A stretch of DNA of 64,000 nucleotides from Acetobacterium malicum subsp. dehalogenans DSM 11527 (GTDB lineage Bacteria; Bacillota; Clostridia; Eubacteriales; Eubacteriaceae). Location: the NCBI RefSeq assembly GCF_000472665.1, contig NZ_AXAC01000005.1, forward strand, positions 62,001 through 126,000, in the 5' to 3' direction. Below, one piece after another: positions 1 to 9,194 of the stretch. Within the stretch, counting starts at the first letter, position 1, and the number at the start of each line of letters is the position of its first letter. A program made the position numbers and the translations under genes. Below the pieces are notes generated by a model that saw nothing but the letters and a program-made list of their open reading frames with translations, ran no database searches and was not told the DNA's origin.

Positions 1-7
1 TAACCTC

Positions 8-35
8 AGGAAACGCATCAACGCGTTTCCTGTTT
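8..35 (+). terminator. Intrinsic terminator of an upstream gene
   Basis: A stem AGGAAACGC / GCGTTTCCT with a six-base loop is followed directly by GTTTTT. It probably ends a plus-strand gene lying left of the window. Confidence 0.75.
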
Positions 36-344
36 TTGATTGCCTCACTGGCTTTAATCATTTAAATAAACGCTTGCATTATTATTCGGCATGTTGTATC
101 ATACCCACATGGTGGCATCGTCAAGAGCTGCACATGATTAACGCATAAAAACTTTAAATTCATTAAATAATAATCAATTAAAAACCTGCTCTAATCCCTG
201 GTGATAGAGACTGAATAAAGCGATACTGTTTTGCATTTTTATAATGTCACGATAGGTCTTTTTGCAGTTGTTTATTTTCAGTGCAGAGGACCTTTTTTCT
301 TTGCCCAAATTTAGACTACTGTCTATCCGGTTTTGTCGAACAGA
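36..344. other. AT-rich intergenic region, no gene seen
   Basis: No ORF with a ribosome binding site or recognisable protein is present. The only reading frame here (from about 262) runs into the repeat element at 345 and has no family resemblance. A promoter for the pantothenate genes should lie here or in 528-629, but no convincing -35/-10 pair stands out. Confidence 0.5.
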
Positions 345-527
345 GTACCGACAATTGTTACATCATGTTGTTTGCATCGGGGCGAACAGGTTGATAAACC
401 TGCGTGGAGGCAATGAGCCAATCACAAGCTGGCTTGTAGTTGGCGACTGCCCGCGACTAATAAGAAATTTTATTTCTTATTAGTCGCCGATCCCGCAGCA
501 AACAACAGATTAACAATTGGTCGGTAC
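345..527 (+). repeat. MITE-like structured repeat, copy A (with core module)
   Basis: The 183-bp element begins GTACCGACAATTGTTA and ends TAACAATTGGTCGGTAC, an imperfect terminal inverted repeat with one extra base on the right. Inside lies the core module (about 409-457, GAGCCAATCACAAGC...GGCGACTGCCCGCGAC), followed by a long perfect AT-rich hairpin (TAATAAGAAAT / ATTTCTTATTA). Other copies of the same family lie at 8019, 11207, 22035, 39568, 56580 and 63044. It encodes no protein and sits upstream of the pantothenate operon. Confidence 0.85.
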
Positions 528-629
528 GGGGTTTTCAACACCCTGAGTTTTCAACAGCCACAGGTTTGCGTGCCATGTGTTTCTCTGCTCTTTGCGGTCA
601 TAACCAAATACTACTAACAGGTGAAACGC

Positions 630-1487
630 ATGAAAATCGGATTTATTGGCGCCGGCAAAGTCGGCACCGCCCTGGGCATTTTTTTCAAACAAAATAGTCT
701 TACTCTCTCAGGTTACCTAAGCCGCAGCGAGACCTCCTCTCAATGCGCGGCCAAAGCAACTGATTCCGCTGTTTTCTTCGACCTTCCCAGCCTTGTTGCC
801 GCAAGTGAAGTGATTTTTATTACCACCGGGGATGATCAAATTTCTGCGGTTATCAATCAACTCGCCCAAACCGCCTGCTTGACCGGGCATCATACTCTTG
901 TCCATACCAGCGGTGCCCTGTCCACCGATCTTTTTGATCCACTTTTAGCTTCAGGGTGCGGTTTGTGTTCGCTTCATCCGATCATGAGTTTTTCTGATCC
1001 CTTCACTGCGTCTCAAAATTTAAAGCAAGCGATTTTTACCCTGGAAGGCAATGAAAAAGGTCGGGCCGCTGCACAAAAAATCCTTAAGATCACCAGCAAT
1101 CCCTATTCCGTTATTGACAAGGGCGATAAGGTCCTCTACCATGCCGCTGCCTGTGTCCTTTCCAACTATCTGGTGACCCTGATTGATTCGGGTTTTGAAC
1201 TGCTAAAGACCACCGGAATCGCCGCCGATGAGATCACCAGGGCCTTTATGCCGCTGATCACCGCCACGCTGGGCAACATCGAAAGATCCGGAACGGTTAA
1301 TGCTCTCACCGGCCCGCTGGTCCGGGGGGATGAAAACACCATCGGTAAACACATTGAAGCCTTAAAAACCCAAGCTCCGGAATTTATGACCCTCTACCAG
1401 ACTATGGGTTTAGCCACCATTGACATGATCAAAGACAAACGGATTGATGCCGAAACCTATGAACATTTAGAAAGCAAACTAAAATAA
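630..1487 (+). CDS. Rossmann-fold DUF2520 protein, probable PanG-type ketopantoate reductase
   Basis: A 285-residue NAD(P)-binding protein. The N-terminal Rossmann motif is GFIGAGKVGTALG, and a central LHPIMSF segment is typical of the Rossmann-like/DUF2520 family. ATG 630 is preferred over the in-frame GTG at 621 because AGGTG lies six bases before it. The next genes are panB and panC, separated by only about 20 bases or less. Family knowledge: a nonclassical ketopantoate reductase (PanG) of this general type replaces PanE in some bacteria. The role here, NADPH-dependent reduction of ketopantoate to pantoate, is inferred from the neighbours. No classical PanE is seen in the window. Confidence 0.75.
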   Translation: MKIGFIGAGKVGTALGIFFKQNSLTLSGYLSRSETSSQCAAKATDSAVFFDLPSLVAASEVIFITTGDDQISAVINQLAQTACLTGHHTLVHTSGALSTDLFDPLLASGCGLCSLHPIMSFSDPFTASQNLKQAIFTLEGNEKGRAAAQKILKITSNPYSVIDKGDKVLYHAAACVLSNYLVTLIDSGFELLKTTGIAADEITRAFMPLITATLGNIERSGTVNALTGPLVRGDENTIGKHIEALKTQAPEFMTLYQTMGLATIDMIKDKRIDAETYEHLESKLK

Positions 1488-1508
1488 TAAAAACAAAGGA
1501 AGATACTA

Positions 1509-2345
1509 ATGAAAAGTAAATTTACTGTCAGTTCTTTTTTGCAAGCCAAAGCAAACAAGGAAAAAATCACCATGTTAACAGCCTATGATTATTCCATGGC
1601 CAAAATTGTCAACGACGCCGGCATTGATGCGATTCTGGTGGGCGATTCTCTGGGAATGGTGGTCCAGGGCTATGAATCCACCCTGGAAGTGACCATGAAC
1701 GACATGGTATATCACTGTCGCGCCGTTGCCCGGGGCGCTGAAAACGCCCTGATCGTCGGTGACATGCCCTTTTTGTCCTATCACGTTTCGGTGGAAGACG
1801 CCGTTCGCAATGCCGGCCGATTGATTCAGGAAGGTAAGTCCCAGGCTGTCAAGCTTGAAGGCGGTGTGGAGCAGGTTGCCAATGTTACAGCCATTGTCAA
1901 GGCGCAGATTCCCGTCATGGGCCATATCGGCCTGACCCCCCAATCGGTTAACCTATTCGGTGGATTTAAGGTTCAGGGCAAGGACACTGTCCAGGCTCAA
2001 AAGGTTATTGATGATGCCCTAGCACTGGAAGCAGCGGGCGTCTTTGCCATTGTTCTGGAAGGGATTCCTGAAAAACTGGCAACTTTAATTACTGAAAAAA
2101 TCTCCGTACCCACCATCGGTATCGGTGCCGGTCGCTACTGCGACGGTCAGGTTCTGGTCATCCATGATTTATTGGGCATGTATTCAGGTCAATCGCCCAA
2201 GTTTTCCAAGCGCTACGCGGCACTGAATGAAACCATCAAGGATTCTGTCATGGCCTATGTCACCGAGGTGAAGACTGCCCAGTTCCCGGAAGAAAAACAT
2301 ACCTTCACCATTGACGATGCGGTTATCGCCGCCTTGCAGCAATAA
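1509..2345 (+). CDS. panB: 3-methyl-2-oxobutanoate hydroxymethyltransferase PanB
   Basis: A 278-residue cytoplasmic enzyme that transfers a hydroxymethyl group from 5,10-methylene-tetrahydrofolate to 2-oxoisovalerate to give ketopantoate. Family landmarks are all present: VGDSLGMV and VGDMPF (metal-binding Asp), VKLEGG (Lys and Glu), [14 protein letters not shown] (catalytic Glu) and IGIGAG. AAAGGA precedes the ATG. It lies 21 bases after the reductase gene, and panC starts four bases after its stop, so the genes are translationally coupled. A second, divergent PanB lies at 40485-41342 in a different context. Confidence 0.96.
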   Translation: MKSKFTVSSFLQAKANKEKITMLTAYDYSMAKIVNDAGIDAILVGDSLGMVVQGYESTLEVTMNDMVYHCRAVARGAENALIVGDMPFLSYHVSVEDAVRNAGRLIQEGKSQAVKLEGGVEQVANVTAIVKAQIPVMGHIGLTPQSVNLFGGFKVQGKDTVQAQKVIDDALALEAAGVFAIVLEGIPEKLATLITEKISVPTIGIGAGRYCDGQVLVIHDLLGMYSGQSPKFSKRYAALNETIKDSVMAYVTEVKTAQFPEEKHTFTIDDAVIAALQQ

Positions 2346-2349
2346 GACC

Positions 2350-3189
2350 ATGAAGATTGCCAAAACAATAACGGAACTTAAAACCTGTCTTGCCGAAATT
2401 GGCAAGGATAAAACCATCGGCTTTGTCCCCACCATGGGTTATCTTCACGACGGTCATCTTTCACTGATTAATGAAGCCCGAAGTCAGAATGATGTCACCG
2501 TCGTAAGCATCTTTGTCAATCCCACTCAGTTTGCCCCGGGCGAAGATCTTGATGCCTACCCCCGGGATTTTGACCGGGATTCACGACTTGCCGAAGCTGC
2601 CGGAACCGATCTGCTATTCTTTCCTGATCCAATCGAAATCTATCCGGCTGGTGCTTCCACCTTTGTTGCAGTGGAAGGCGCGATTACCAGAAAACTCTGC
2701 GGCCAGTCCCGGCCCACTCATTTTAAAGGGGTTACTACGGTCGTCAACATTTTATTTAATCTGATCCTGCCAACCCGAGCCTATTTGGGCCAGAAAGATG
2801 CCCAACAGGTGGCGGTGATTAAAAAAATGGTCCGGGATTTACATCTGCCGGTTCAAATTATTGTCTGTCCGATTGTCCGTGATGTGGATGGTTTAGCCCT
2901 GAGTTCTCGGAATGTATTTCTGAATCTGGAGGAACGCCGCCAGGCCCTGATTCTCAGCCAGTCACTGACTGCCGCCAAAGCTCTTTACCGAGCCGGTGAA
3001 GGCCGGGTTAAAAGCCTAAAAGATCAGATTGTCAGCCACATCAGCACCATGCCGCTGGCGATTATTGATTACGTTGATATCCTTGATTTTGAAACCCTGG
3101 CCGACATTGAAACCATCACCGCACCGGCCCTGGCGGCGGTAGCCGTTCGCTTTGGCAGCACCCGGCTGATTGATAATATCATTTTATAG
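2350..3189 (+). CDS. panC: Pantoate--beta-alanine ligase PanC
   Basis: A 279-residue ATP-dependent ligase that forms pantothenate through a pantoyl-adenylate. Visible motifs are VPTMGYLHDGHLSL (the HIGH-like nucleotide-binding motif) near residue 25, FVNPTQF, YLGQKDAQQ, and the GLALSSRN segment of the KMSKS-like region. ATG 2350 is chosen because the longer frame overlaps panB and the family starts at this point. No clear ribosome binding site precedes it, consistent with coupling to panB. The intergenic space to panD holds a structured repeat. Confidence 0.95.
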   Translation: MKIAKTITELKTCLAEIGKDKTIGFVPTMGYLHDGHLSLINEARSQNDVTVVSIFVNPTQFAPGEDLDAYPRDFDRDSRLAEAAGTDLLFFPDPIEIYPAGASTFVAVEGAITRKLCGQSRPTHFKGVTTVVNILFNLILPTRAYLGQKDAQQVAVIKKMVRDLHLPVQIIVCPIVRDVDGLALSSRNVFLNLEERRQALILSQSLTAAKALYRAGEGRVKSLKDQIVSHISTMPLAIIDYVDILDFETLADIETITAPALAAVAVRFGSTRLIDNIIL

Positions 3190-3210
3190 CTAATTGCTAA
3201 ACTGCCATAA

Positions 3211-3406
3211 GCTTCGCTGCCAGTTTGCACGAAACAATTTTTACACTGTACGTCGTACAGTTCTCCGAACTGTTCGCCTACACGTTACAAAATTCGCAAA
3301 GGTAACGAGCCAATCACAAGCTTGCTTGTAGTTGGCGACTGCCTGCGACCTCGAAGAAATTCGCATCGCGATTTCTTCTGGTTGTTTGTGAAACTAGCAT
3401 CAAAGC
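3211..3406 (+). repeat. Structured repeat, second family, copy H (with core module)
   Basis: The element lies between panC and panD. Its ends are imperfect inverted repeats (GCTTCGCTGCCAGTTT at left, AAACTAGCATCAAAGC at right), unlike the GTACCGAC family. It contains the same core module (about 3304-3351, GAGCCAATCACAAGCTTGC...GGCGACTGCCTGCGAC), followed by a hairpin with GAAGAAAT / ATTTCTTC arms. The best relative is the inverted copy at 6773-6947. Confidence 0.75.
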
Positions 3407-3468
3407 TACAATTGTTCGATTCTTCCGATTTTTGCTATTTCTATAATATCTAGATTAAGAGGTAAATT

Positions 3469-3852
3469 ATGTATATCACCCTATTTAAGTCAAAACTCCA
3501 TCGGGCAACCGTCACTGAAGCTAATCTCAATTATGTGGGCAGCATTACCATTGATGAGAATCTTTTGGAACAGGCGGATATTCTTCCCGGTGAAAAGGTT
3601 CAGGTGGTGGATGTGAATAACGGCCAGCGTTTTGAAACCTATACCATTGTGGGTGAGCGCGGCAGCGGTATTATCTGTGTCAATGGTGCCGCGGCCCGGT
3701 TGGTTCATCCCGGCGATCAGGTGATCATCATCGCCTATGCCATGATCGACCGGAAAGAAGCACTGGATTTTAAGCCCCGGGTCCTGATTCTCGATGATGA
3801 CAATCATGTGACCGCACTTAAGGACCACGAGGTCCACGGCCAGAGTCATTAA
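3469..3852 (+). CDS. panD: Aspartate 1-decarboxylase PanD
   Basis: A 127-residue pyruvoyl enzyme that makes beta-alanine from aspartate for PanC. The self-cleavage site is visible as Gly24-Ser25 in NYVGSITID, and Ser25 becomes the pyruvoyl group. The conserved [18 protein letters not shown] segment follows. Length is normal for the family. AGAGG precedes the ATG. It is about 280 bases from panC with a repeat between, so it may be expressed at a different level from the rest of the operon. Confidence 0.96.
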   Translation: MYITLFKSKLHRATVTEANLNYVGSITIDENLLEQADILPGEKVQVVDVNNGQRFETYTIVGERGSGIICVNGAAARLVHPGDQVIIIAYAMIDRKEALDFKPRVLILDDDNHVTALKDHEVHGQSH

Positions 3853-3884
3853 TTTTCAACGTTTTCATCTAAAAACCAAATAAA

Positions 3885-3941
3885 CAGGCTGCCAATTTTC
3901 AGATTCCGATCTGAAAATTGACAGCCTGATCTTATTTTTTT
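3885..3941. terminator. Bidirectional intrinsic terminator between panD and acoL
   Basis: A long stem (arms CAGGCTG and CAGATTTTCAATTGG-type pairs, one mismatch) spans 3885-3928. It is followed on the plus strand by TTATTTTTTT. It separates the convergent pan and aco operons and can serve both. Confidence 0.85.
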
Positions 3942-3964
3942 GAAACTGTTTTTTCTATCAACCA

Positions 3965-5383
3965 CTATCGCATTAAATGAATCGCTTCGCCATTGACGGC
4001 GTGAGCGGCTTCCATCAGGGCTTCACCAACGGTGGGATGGGCATGGATGGTAGACATCAGTTCGGCCACCGTGGCTTCCAGGCGAATCGCCAGGGCACCT
4101 TCAACAATCAGATCGGTGGCTCGGGGACCGGCCATGTGCAGTCCCAGTATTTCGCCGGTGGCGGCGTCGGTAACGTACTTGACCACCCCGGTGGTTTCAC
4201 CCATAATCATCGCTTTGCCATTAACGGCCATCGGGAAGGTCCCGACTTTTACTTCATAACCCTGATCCCGGGCCTGGGTCTCGGTTAAGCCGACACTGGC
4301 CAGTTCCGGTTTGGTATAGACACAATAGGGGATGGTTTTAAAATCAATTTGTGATCGCTTCCCCATGATCGTCTCAACCGCAACGATCCCCTCGGCTGAG
4401 GCTACATGGGCCAGCATCACCCCACCGTTACAATCGCCGACGGCATAGATATGCGGCACATTCGTCTGCATTTTTTGATTAACGACGATGGCCCCACGGG
4501 CGGTTTCGATGCCAGCCTGATCCAGTTCCAGGGTATCCAGCTCCGCTTTTCGGCCCACTGACATTAGCACTTTGGTAACGGTAATGATTTTTTCACCCGT
4601 CTGGGAGCTGGTCGTAACGGCTAAACCAGCAGCGCTTTCCTGGATTGATTCGACCCGGGTGCTGGTAAAAATCTCGACCCCATCTTTTTGCAGTTTTTCT
4701 TTTAGCGGTTTGACGATATCGGCGTCCATATTGGCGACAATTTCCGGTAGCATTTCAATAATCGTGACCTTGCAGCCAAAGGCATTGTAGATGCTGGCAA
4801 ATTCACAGCCAATGACGCCGCCACCAATAATGCCCAGGCTGGCGGGCACAGCGTCCAATGACAGGGCCGTGTCACTGGTGATCACATCCGGATGATTACT
4901 CCCCGGTATTGGTGGTATCACCGGTTTTGAACCGGTGGCAATGATGGCAAAATCAAAATCGATGATCGTTGCTGTGTTATTCGATTCGCCTTGATTGTTA
5001 TTATTGCCATCATTATAAACGACCTTAATTTGATGCTTATTAACAAAAACGGCGGTGCCCATTATTTTGGTAATGGCATTGTTCTTCAACAATCCATTCA
5101 CCCCGCCGACCAATTTTTTGATGATTTTTGTCTTCCTTTTCTGCAACTTCGGCCAGTCGCCGTGATAATCTGAAATCGTGATACCCAGTTCTTTGGCATC
5201 ATTTTTTAGAACATCCAGCAGTTCGGTGGTATGCAGCAGCACCTTGGTGGGAATACAGCCGACATTGAGACAGGTCCCGCCCAGATACTTGTTTTCAACC
5301 AGGGTTACCGCGGCGCCTAACTGGGCCGCCCGGATCGCGGCCACATAACCGCCCGGGCCGCCGCCGATAATGACAATCTTCAT
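3965..5383 (-). CDS. acoL: Dihydrolipoamide dehydrogenase (E3) of the acetoin dehydrogenase complex
   Basis: A 472-residue FAD disulfide oxidoreductase that reoxidises the lipoyl arms of AcoC with NAD+. Visible are GGGPGGYVAAIRAA (FAD binding), GGTCLNVGCIPTK (redox disulfide), GGGVIGCEFA (NAD binding), AVGDCNG, and the C-terminal HAHPTVGEALMEAA with the catalytic His. ATG 5383 is used because GGAGGTGG lies just upstream and the FAD motif starts at residue 4. It is the last gene of the aco operon, 13 bases after acoC. Confidence 0.93.
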   Translation of the reverse strand: MKIVIIGGGPGGYVAAIRAAQLGAAVTLVENKYLGGTCLNVGCIPTKVLLHTTELLDVLKNDAKELGITISDYHGDWPKLQKRKTKIIKKLVGGVNGLLKNNAITKIMGTAVFVNKHQIKVVYNDGNNNNQGESNNTATIIDFDFAIIATGSKPVIPPIPGSNHPDVITSDTALSLDAVPASLGIIGGGVIGCEFASIYNAFGCKVTIIEMLPEIVANMDADIVKPLKEKLQKDGVEIFTSTRVESIQESAAGLAVTTSSQTGEKIITVTKVLMSVGRKAELDTLELDQAGIETARGAIVVNQKMQTNVPHIYAVGDCNGGVMLAHVASAEGIVAVETIMGKRSQIDFKTIPYCVYTKPELASVGLTETQARDQGYEVKVGTFPMAVNGKAMIMGETTGVVKYVTDAATGEILGLHMAGPRATDLIVEGALAIRLEATVAELMSTIHAHPTVGEALMEAAHAVNGEAIHLMR

Positions 5384-5396
5384 GATTCCACCTCCC

Positions 5397-6707
5397 TCAC
5401 AACAGCAATAATCCCGGTTTTTCAATGAGCTCTTTGAGTCGGGCGACAAAAGCCGCCGCCACTGAGCCATCGACCACCCGGTGATCAGCTGTCAAACTCA
5501 GGTTCATCATTGGTTTAATGACCACCTGTCCATCCACCACCATGGGAGTATCGATAATGGTGTTGATTCCCAGTATGGCAACCTCGGGCTGATTGATAAT
5601 CGGCGTGAAGGATTCCATGCCAAACATCCCAATGTTGGTGATGGTAAAGGTGCCCCCGGTAATTTCATCCGTTTCCAGTTCATTGGTTCGGGCTTTTTCG
5701 GCCAGGTTTTTGATTTCGCTGGAAATCGCGCCGAGATCCTTTTTATTGGCAAATTTAACGACCGGGACAATCAGGCCATCCGGTAGCGCCACGGCCACGC
5801 CAATGTTCACATAATTGCGGGTGACAATGTCGGTGCCAACAATCGAACTGTTTAAAAGTGGGAATTCCAGCAATGCCCGGGATAAGATCTTGACCAGAAT
5901 ATCGGTATAGGTTATTTTGGCAGTGCTTTTTAGTTCTTCCCGCAGCTGTTTCATGGCCGTGGTATCGACCCGCTGGTTGTAATTAACCGTGGCCGATGTT
6001 TCCTGACTGGCGGACATCCGGCTGGCAATAATTTTTCGCATCGCCGACATCGGTTTGCTACTGTCCTCCGGGTCGGCAAATTTGAGGAGATCAGCATTTT
6101 GCTTAAAGGCCAGTACATCTGCCTTCATAATCCGGCCGTCCTTGTTAATCTGTCCTGGATCGATACCTAAACCGGCGGCAATTACCCCGGCGGTTGGCGA
6201 CATTTTTGGCTGAGCGGTTTGGGCTTTTTCAGCAAAGGCCGTGACATCTTTTTCGGTTATTGCCCCATCTGGACCGGTACCCGGTACCTGGGAAATGTCA
6301 ATATTCAGCTCAGCGGCGATTTTTTTAGTGCGGGCTGAAGCTTTGACGCGACCGCCAGCCGCCGGTTGGATTGGGGCTGCGGTCAGCTTGGGCGCTTCCG
6401 CGGCTGGCTTTTCAGCCGTCGGGCTGGCTCCGGCCTTGTCTGCTTCGGCCAGCAAAGCCGAGATATCTTCGTCAGCCTTGCCAATGATGGCAATCGGTTT
6501 TAACACCTCCACCGTGCCCTCTTCCACCAGTATCTTTCTGATCACCCCTTCTCCCGGGGATTCAAATTCTTTGGTTATTTTATCGGTTTCCACATCAAAG
6601 ATAATTTCGCCCATGGCAACGCTGTCGCCCTCGGCTTTTCGCCAGTTGGCAATATTTCCTTCAGTCATCGTCAAGCCGAGCTTGGGCATTACTAAAAACT
6701 TAGCCAT
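5397..6707 (-). CDS. acoC: Dihydrolipoamide acetyltransferase (E2) of the acetoin dehydrogenase complex
   Basis: A 436-residue E2 core protein that transfers the acetyl group from acetoin cleavage to CoA. The domains are: a lipoyl domain (residues 1-75) with Lys43 in VETDKITKE, an Ala/Pro/Glu-rich linker, a peripheral subunit-binding domain (about 120-165), a second shorter copy of that domain (about 170-205), and a catalytic domain ending in TADHRVVDGS (the DHRxxDG active-site motif). Two subunit-binding domains is one more than usual for acetoin E2. It lies between acoX and acoL, with a 260-base gap upstream that holds a repeat. No lipoate ligase is seen nearby. Confidence 0.92.
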   Translation of the reverse strand: MAKFLVMPKLGLTMTEGNIANWRKAEGDSVAMGEIIFDVETDKITKEFESPGEGVIRKILVEEGTVEVLKPIAIIGKADEDISALLAEADKAGASPTAEKPAAEAPKLTAAPIQPAAGGRVKASARTKKIAAELNIDISQVPGTGPDGAITEKDVTAFAEKAQTAQPKMSPTAGVIAAGLGIDPGQINKDGRIMKADVLAFKQNADLLKFADPEDSSKPMSAMRKIIASRMSASQETSATVNYNQRVDTTAMKQLREELKSTAKITYTDILVKILSRALLEFPLLNSSIVGTDIVTRNYVNIGVAVALPDGLIVPVVKFANKKDLGAISSEIKNLAEKARTNELETDEITGGTFTITNIGMFGMESFTPIINQPEVAILGINTIIDTPMVVDGQVVIKPMMNLSLTADHRVVDGSVAAAFVARLKELIEKPGLLLL

Positions 6708-6772
6708 AATGCATCCCTCCTGTTATTCTGAAATCACATAACTATTGAAAATTAAAACATCAAACAATAATT

Positions 6773-6947
6773 GCTTTACGATCAGTTTCCACAACCATAA
6801 GAAATCGCGAAGCGAATTTCTTATGGTTCGCGGACAGTCGCCAACTACAAGCAAGCTTGTGATTGGCTCGTTGCCTTCACGAAAACAATTGTGTAACGTA
6901 TAGATGAACAGTGTAGCAATTGTTTCGTGCGAAACTGATCGTAAAGC
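6773..6947 (-). repeat. Structured repeat, second family, copy I (inverted, with core module)
   Basis: The ends form a perfect 17-bp terminal inverted repeat (GCTTTACGATCAGTTTC / GAAACTGATCGTAAAGC). On the minus strand it contains the core module (about 6830-6880) followed by a hairpin with CATAAGAAAT / ATTTCTTATG arms. It lies inside the aco operon between acoX and acoC and would therefore be part of the polycistronic mRNA. Confidence 0.85.
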
Positions 6948-6969
6948 TCACGGCACTTTATTAATTTAA

Positions 6970-7965
6970 TCAAACCTTGAAAAATCCGTTTTTTTGTCCC
7001 ACTTCGATGGCTTTTTTAACATCCACATGCCAGGGTCCGTTGCGGCTTATTTTAAAGGTAAAGGTCTGATCCTGATGAAATTCGATTTCCCGCTCGCCGT
7101 CCAGGGCAATCGTTCCCCGGCAATAGGTGGTCATCTCATATTTCTCACCGAAATTTAAGATCACCGGCTCGCTGGTACCAATTGGTAGAACAATCCCGGC
7201 CGCCATGGGAATCCGAATTTTGGGCGCATTTTTATCAATGCTGACATAGGCCCCAAAATCATCATCCTCAGTAATAATGGTTTTCCCGCCGACCACCGAC
7301 GAAAAACCAATCGAGGCCGGATGACTGCGGGCCACAAATATTTTCTCGATATCCTCAACTTTCCAGATCGCTCGGGATCCCACAAAGACATCACGGGAAA
7401 TCACCGCATCGATGAGAGCAATGTCTTTAAGCTGCCCCGCCGAGGATATTTCGATAATCTTATCTCTATTTGAATAGACTTCTTTATCAAATTTATGGGA
7501 AGCCACCACTGCTGCGGCAATGCCAGCAATCGTTCCTTCGATCATGTCCGGATAGACATTGTTGGTACCGGTAGAGATCGAAATCATCGGGATCTCTTTA
7601 ATATCTTTGGCCACCGCCCGATTGGTACCATCCCCCCCCAGGGTGACAATGCAACCCACTTTTTTTTCATTCATTAATCGAACCGCTTTATACGTATCTT
7701 CAACGGTGTCTTCCTTGTAAAAATCGAACACCTCAATTTCACATCTCAACTCGCCGGAGGTTTTAAGCTTATCCTCGACCCGATAGCCCATATTATAGGG
7801 ATCTGGCATCATATATACTTTTTTGACGCCATTCTGCTGGGCGCCCAGTATGATTCGCTCCACAATATTAATCTTCTCGTTATTATCGATAACCGTTGCA
7901 TGCGAAACCAGTCGTCTGATATCCTTACCCGAAGCCGGATTGGCAATTATACCGATTGAATTCAT
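6970..7965 (-). CDS. acoX: AcoX-like protein of the ATP-NAD kinase family
   Basis: A 331-residue protein with IGIIANPASGKDIRRLVS at the N-terminus and VTLGGDGTNRAVAKDI, the GGDGT nucleotide-binding motif of the NAD-kinase/diacylglycerol-kinase fold. AcoX proteins sit in acetoin operons of many bacteria and their exact reaction is not established. ATG 7965 follows AGGTGGTGG. The longer open frame upstream only reads through the repeat at 8019-8116. It is the fifth gene of the operon, flanked on both sides by repeats. Confidence 0.85.
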   Translation of the reverse strand: MNSIGIIANPASGKDIRRLVSHATVIDNNEKINIVERIILGAQQNGVKKVYMMPDPYNMGYRVEDKLKTSGELRCEIEVFDFYKEDTVEDTYKAVRLMNEKKVGCIVTLGGDGTNRAVAKDIKEIPMISISTGTNNVYPDMIEGTIAGIAAAVVASHKFDKEVYSNRDKIIEISSAGQLKDIALIDAVISRDVFVGSRAIWKVEDIEKIFVARSHPASIGFSSVVGGKTIITEDDDFGAYVSIDKNAPKIRIPMAAGIVLPIGTSEPVILNFGEKYEMTTYCRGTIALDGEREIEFHQDQTFTFKISRNGPWHVDVKKAIEVGQKNGFFKV

Positions 7966-8018
7966 AAGTCCACCACCTTTTTCTGTCTTAAAAATGCTAA
8001 TAAGTATGCCATAACGTA

Positions 8019-8116
8019 GTACCGACAATTGTTGCATCATGTTGTACGCATCGGAGCGGACACGGCATCGCCTGTCCGATTCCGCGGCGAACAACAGATT
8101 AACAATTGGTCGGTAC
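8019..8116 (+). repeat. MITE-like repeat, short copy B (no core module)
   Basis: The 98-bp element runs from GTACCGACAATTGTT to AACAATTGGTCGGTAC. It has the outer frame only, with an inner hairpin (GGACACGGCATCGCCTGTCC) and no core module. It lies inside the aco operon between acoB and acoX, antisense to the transcript. Confidence 0.85.
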
Positions 8117-8222
8117 GGTAGTCATCTTGTAACCCTTAAAAAAGGTTCTGGAAATAATTTCATCGTTGTCACTCCATTATTTCCAAAACCATGACCCTTT
8201 TTCCCGAGTTAATTATTATAAG

Positions 8223-9194
8223 TTAAAATAAAGATTTAACCGCTTGAACCACATCGTCGGCATTGGGCAGCACGTATGCTTCCAGATTACCGGAAAACGG
8301 AATCGGGGTATTGAGGGCACAAACCCGTTTGATTGGCGCATCACATTCATAGAAACATTCATCGGCAATGATCGCGGCCAATTCGCCAGCATAGCTGCCC
8401 CGTTTGGCTTCTTCTGAGACAATGACAACCTTATGGGTTTTCTTGACTGATTCAAAGATCGCTTCCGTATCCAACGGATAGAGCGATCGTAAATCGATGA
8501 CTTCCACATCGATGCCGTCTTTTTCGAGCATTTCGGCTGCTTTGAGGGAATCATATACCTGTTTGCCATAGGTAATAATGGTGACATCACTCCCTTCCCG
8601 TTTGATATTGGCTTTTCCTAATGGAATCGGTTTAACCTCATCTTCAACCTGGCTGGCGACGGCATACAAAGTTTTGTTTTCCAGATAGATAACCGGGTTA
8701 TCATCATCAATGGCCGTCAGCATCAAGCCGATGGCGTCCTGGGCATTAGAGGGATAGACGACCTTCAGACCGGGAACATGTGTAAACCAGGCTTCCAGCG
8801 ATTGCGAATGCTGAGCTGCTGCGGCTACGCCACCACCGGATGGTAAACGAACCACCATCGGTAGTTTCAGTTTCCCGCCAAACATGTAGCGCATTTTAGC
8901 GGCCTGGTTAACCAGCTGATCCATCCCGACTGTGGCAAAGTCAACAAACATCAGCTCGGGAATCGGTCGTAAGCCAACAGCGGCGGCTCCAACAGCAGCA
9001 CCAATAATGGCACCTTCCGAGATTGGCGTATCGCGGACGCGTTTTTCGCCAAATTCTTCAAATAAGCCAGAGGTTACACCAAAACAGCCTCCGAAAAGAC
9101 CAACATCCTCTCCGAAAATGAATACATCGGGGTTTTCCAACATTTTTATCCGCATACCTTCTTTGATTCCTTGACCATAAGTGAGCTCTCTCAT
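8223..9194 (-). CDS. acoB: Acetoin:DCPIP oxidoreductase (acetoin dehydrogenase E1) beta subunit
   Basis: A 323-residue transketolase-type beta subunit that builds the thiamine diphosphate site together with AcoA. Visible are FIFGEDVGLFGG, RVRDTPISEGAIIGAAVGAA, ELMFVDFATVGMDQLVNQAAK and, in the C-terminal domain, VIDLRSLYPLDTEAI. These fit the beta subunits of the branched-chain/pyruvate/acetoin family. AGGAGGG precedes the ATG, and the start overlaps the acoA stop by four bases. Assignment to acetoin rather than pyruvate rests on acoX and the sigma-54 control. Confidence 0.9.
   Translation of the reverse strand: MRELTYGQGIKEGMRIKMLENPDVFIFGEDVGLFGGCFGVTSGLFEEFGEKRVRDTPISEGAIIGAAVGAAAVGLRPIPELMFVDFATVGMDQLVNQAAKMRYMFGGKLKLPMVVRLPSGGGVAAAAQHSQSLEAWFTHVPGLKVVYPSNAQDAIGLMLTAIDDDNPVIYLENKTLYAVASQVEDEVKPIPLGKANIKREGSDVTIITYGKQVYDSLKAAEMLEKDGIDVEVIDLRSLYPLDTEAIFESVKKTHKVVIVSEEAKRGSYAGELAAIIADECFYECDAPIKRVCALNTPIPFSGNLEAYVLPNADDVVQAVKSLF

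Noticed and set aside
262-483. Reading frame overlapping repeat A
   Set aside because: It runs through the structured repeat, has no ribosome binding site, and similar short frames appear in other copies (11220-11411, 56598-56789) only because they share the repeat sequence.
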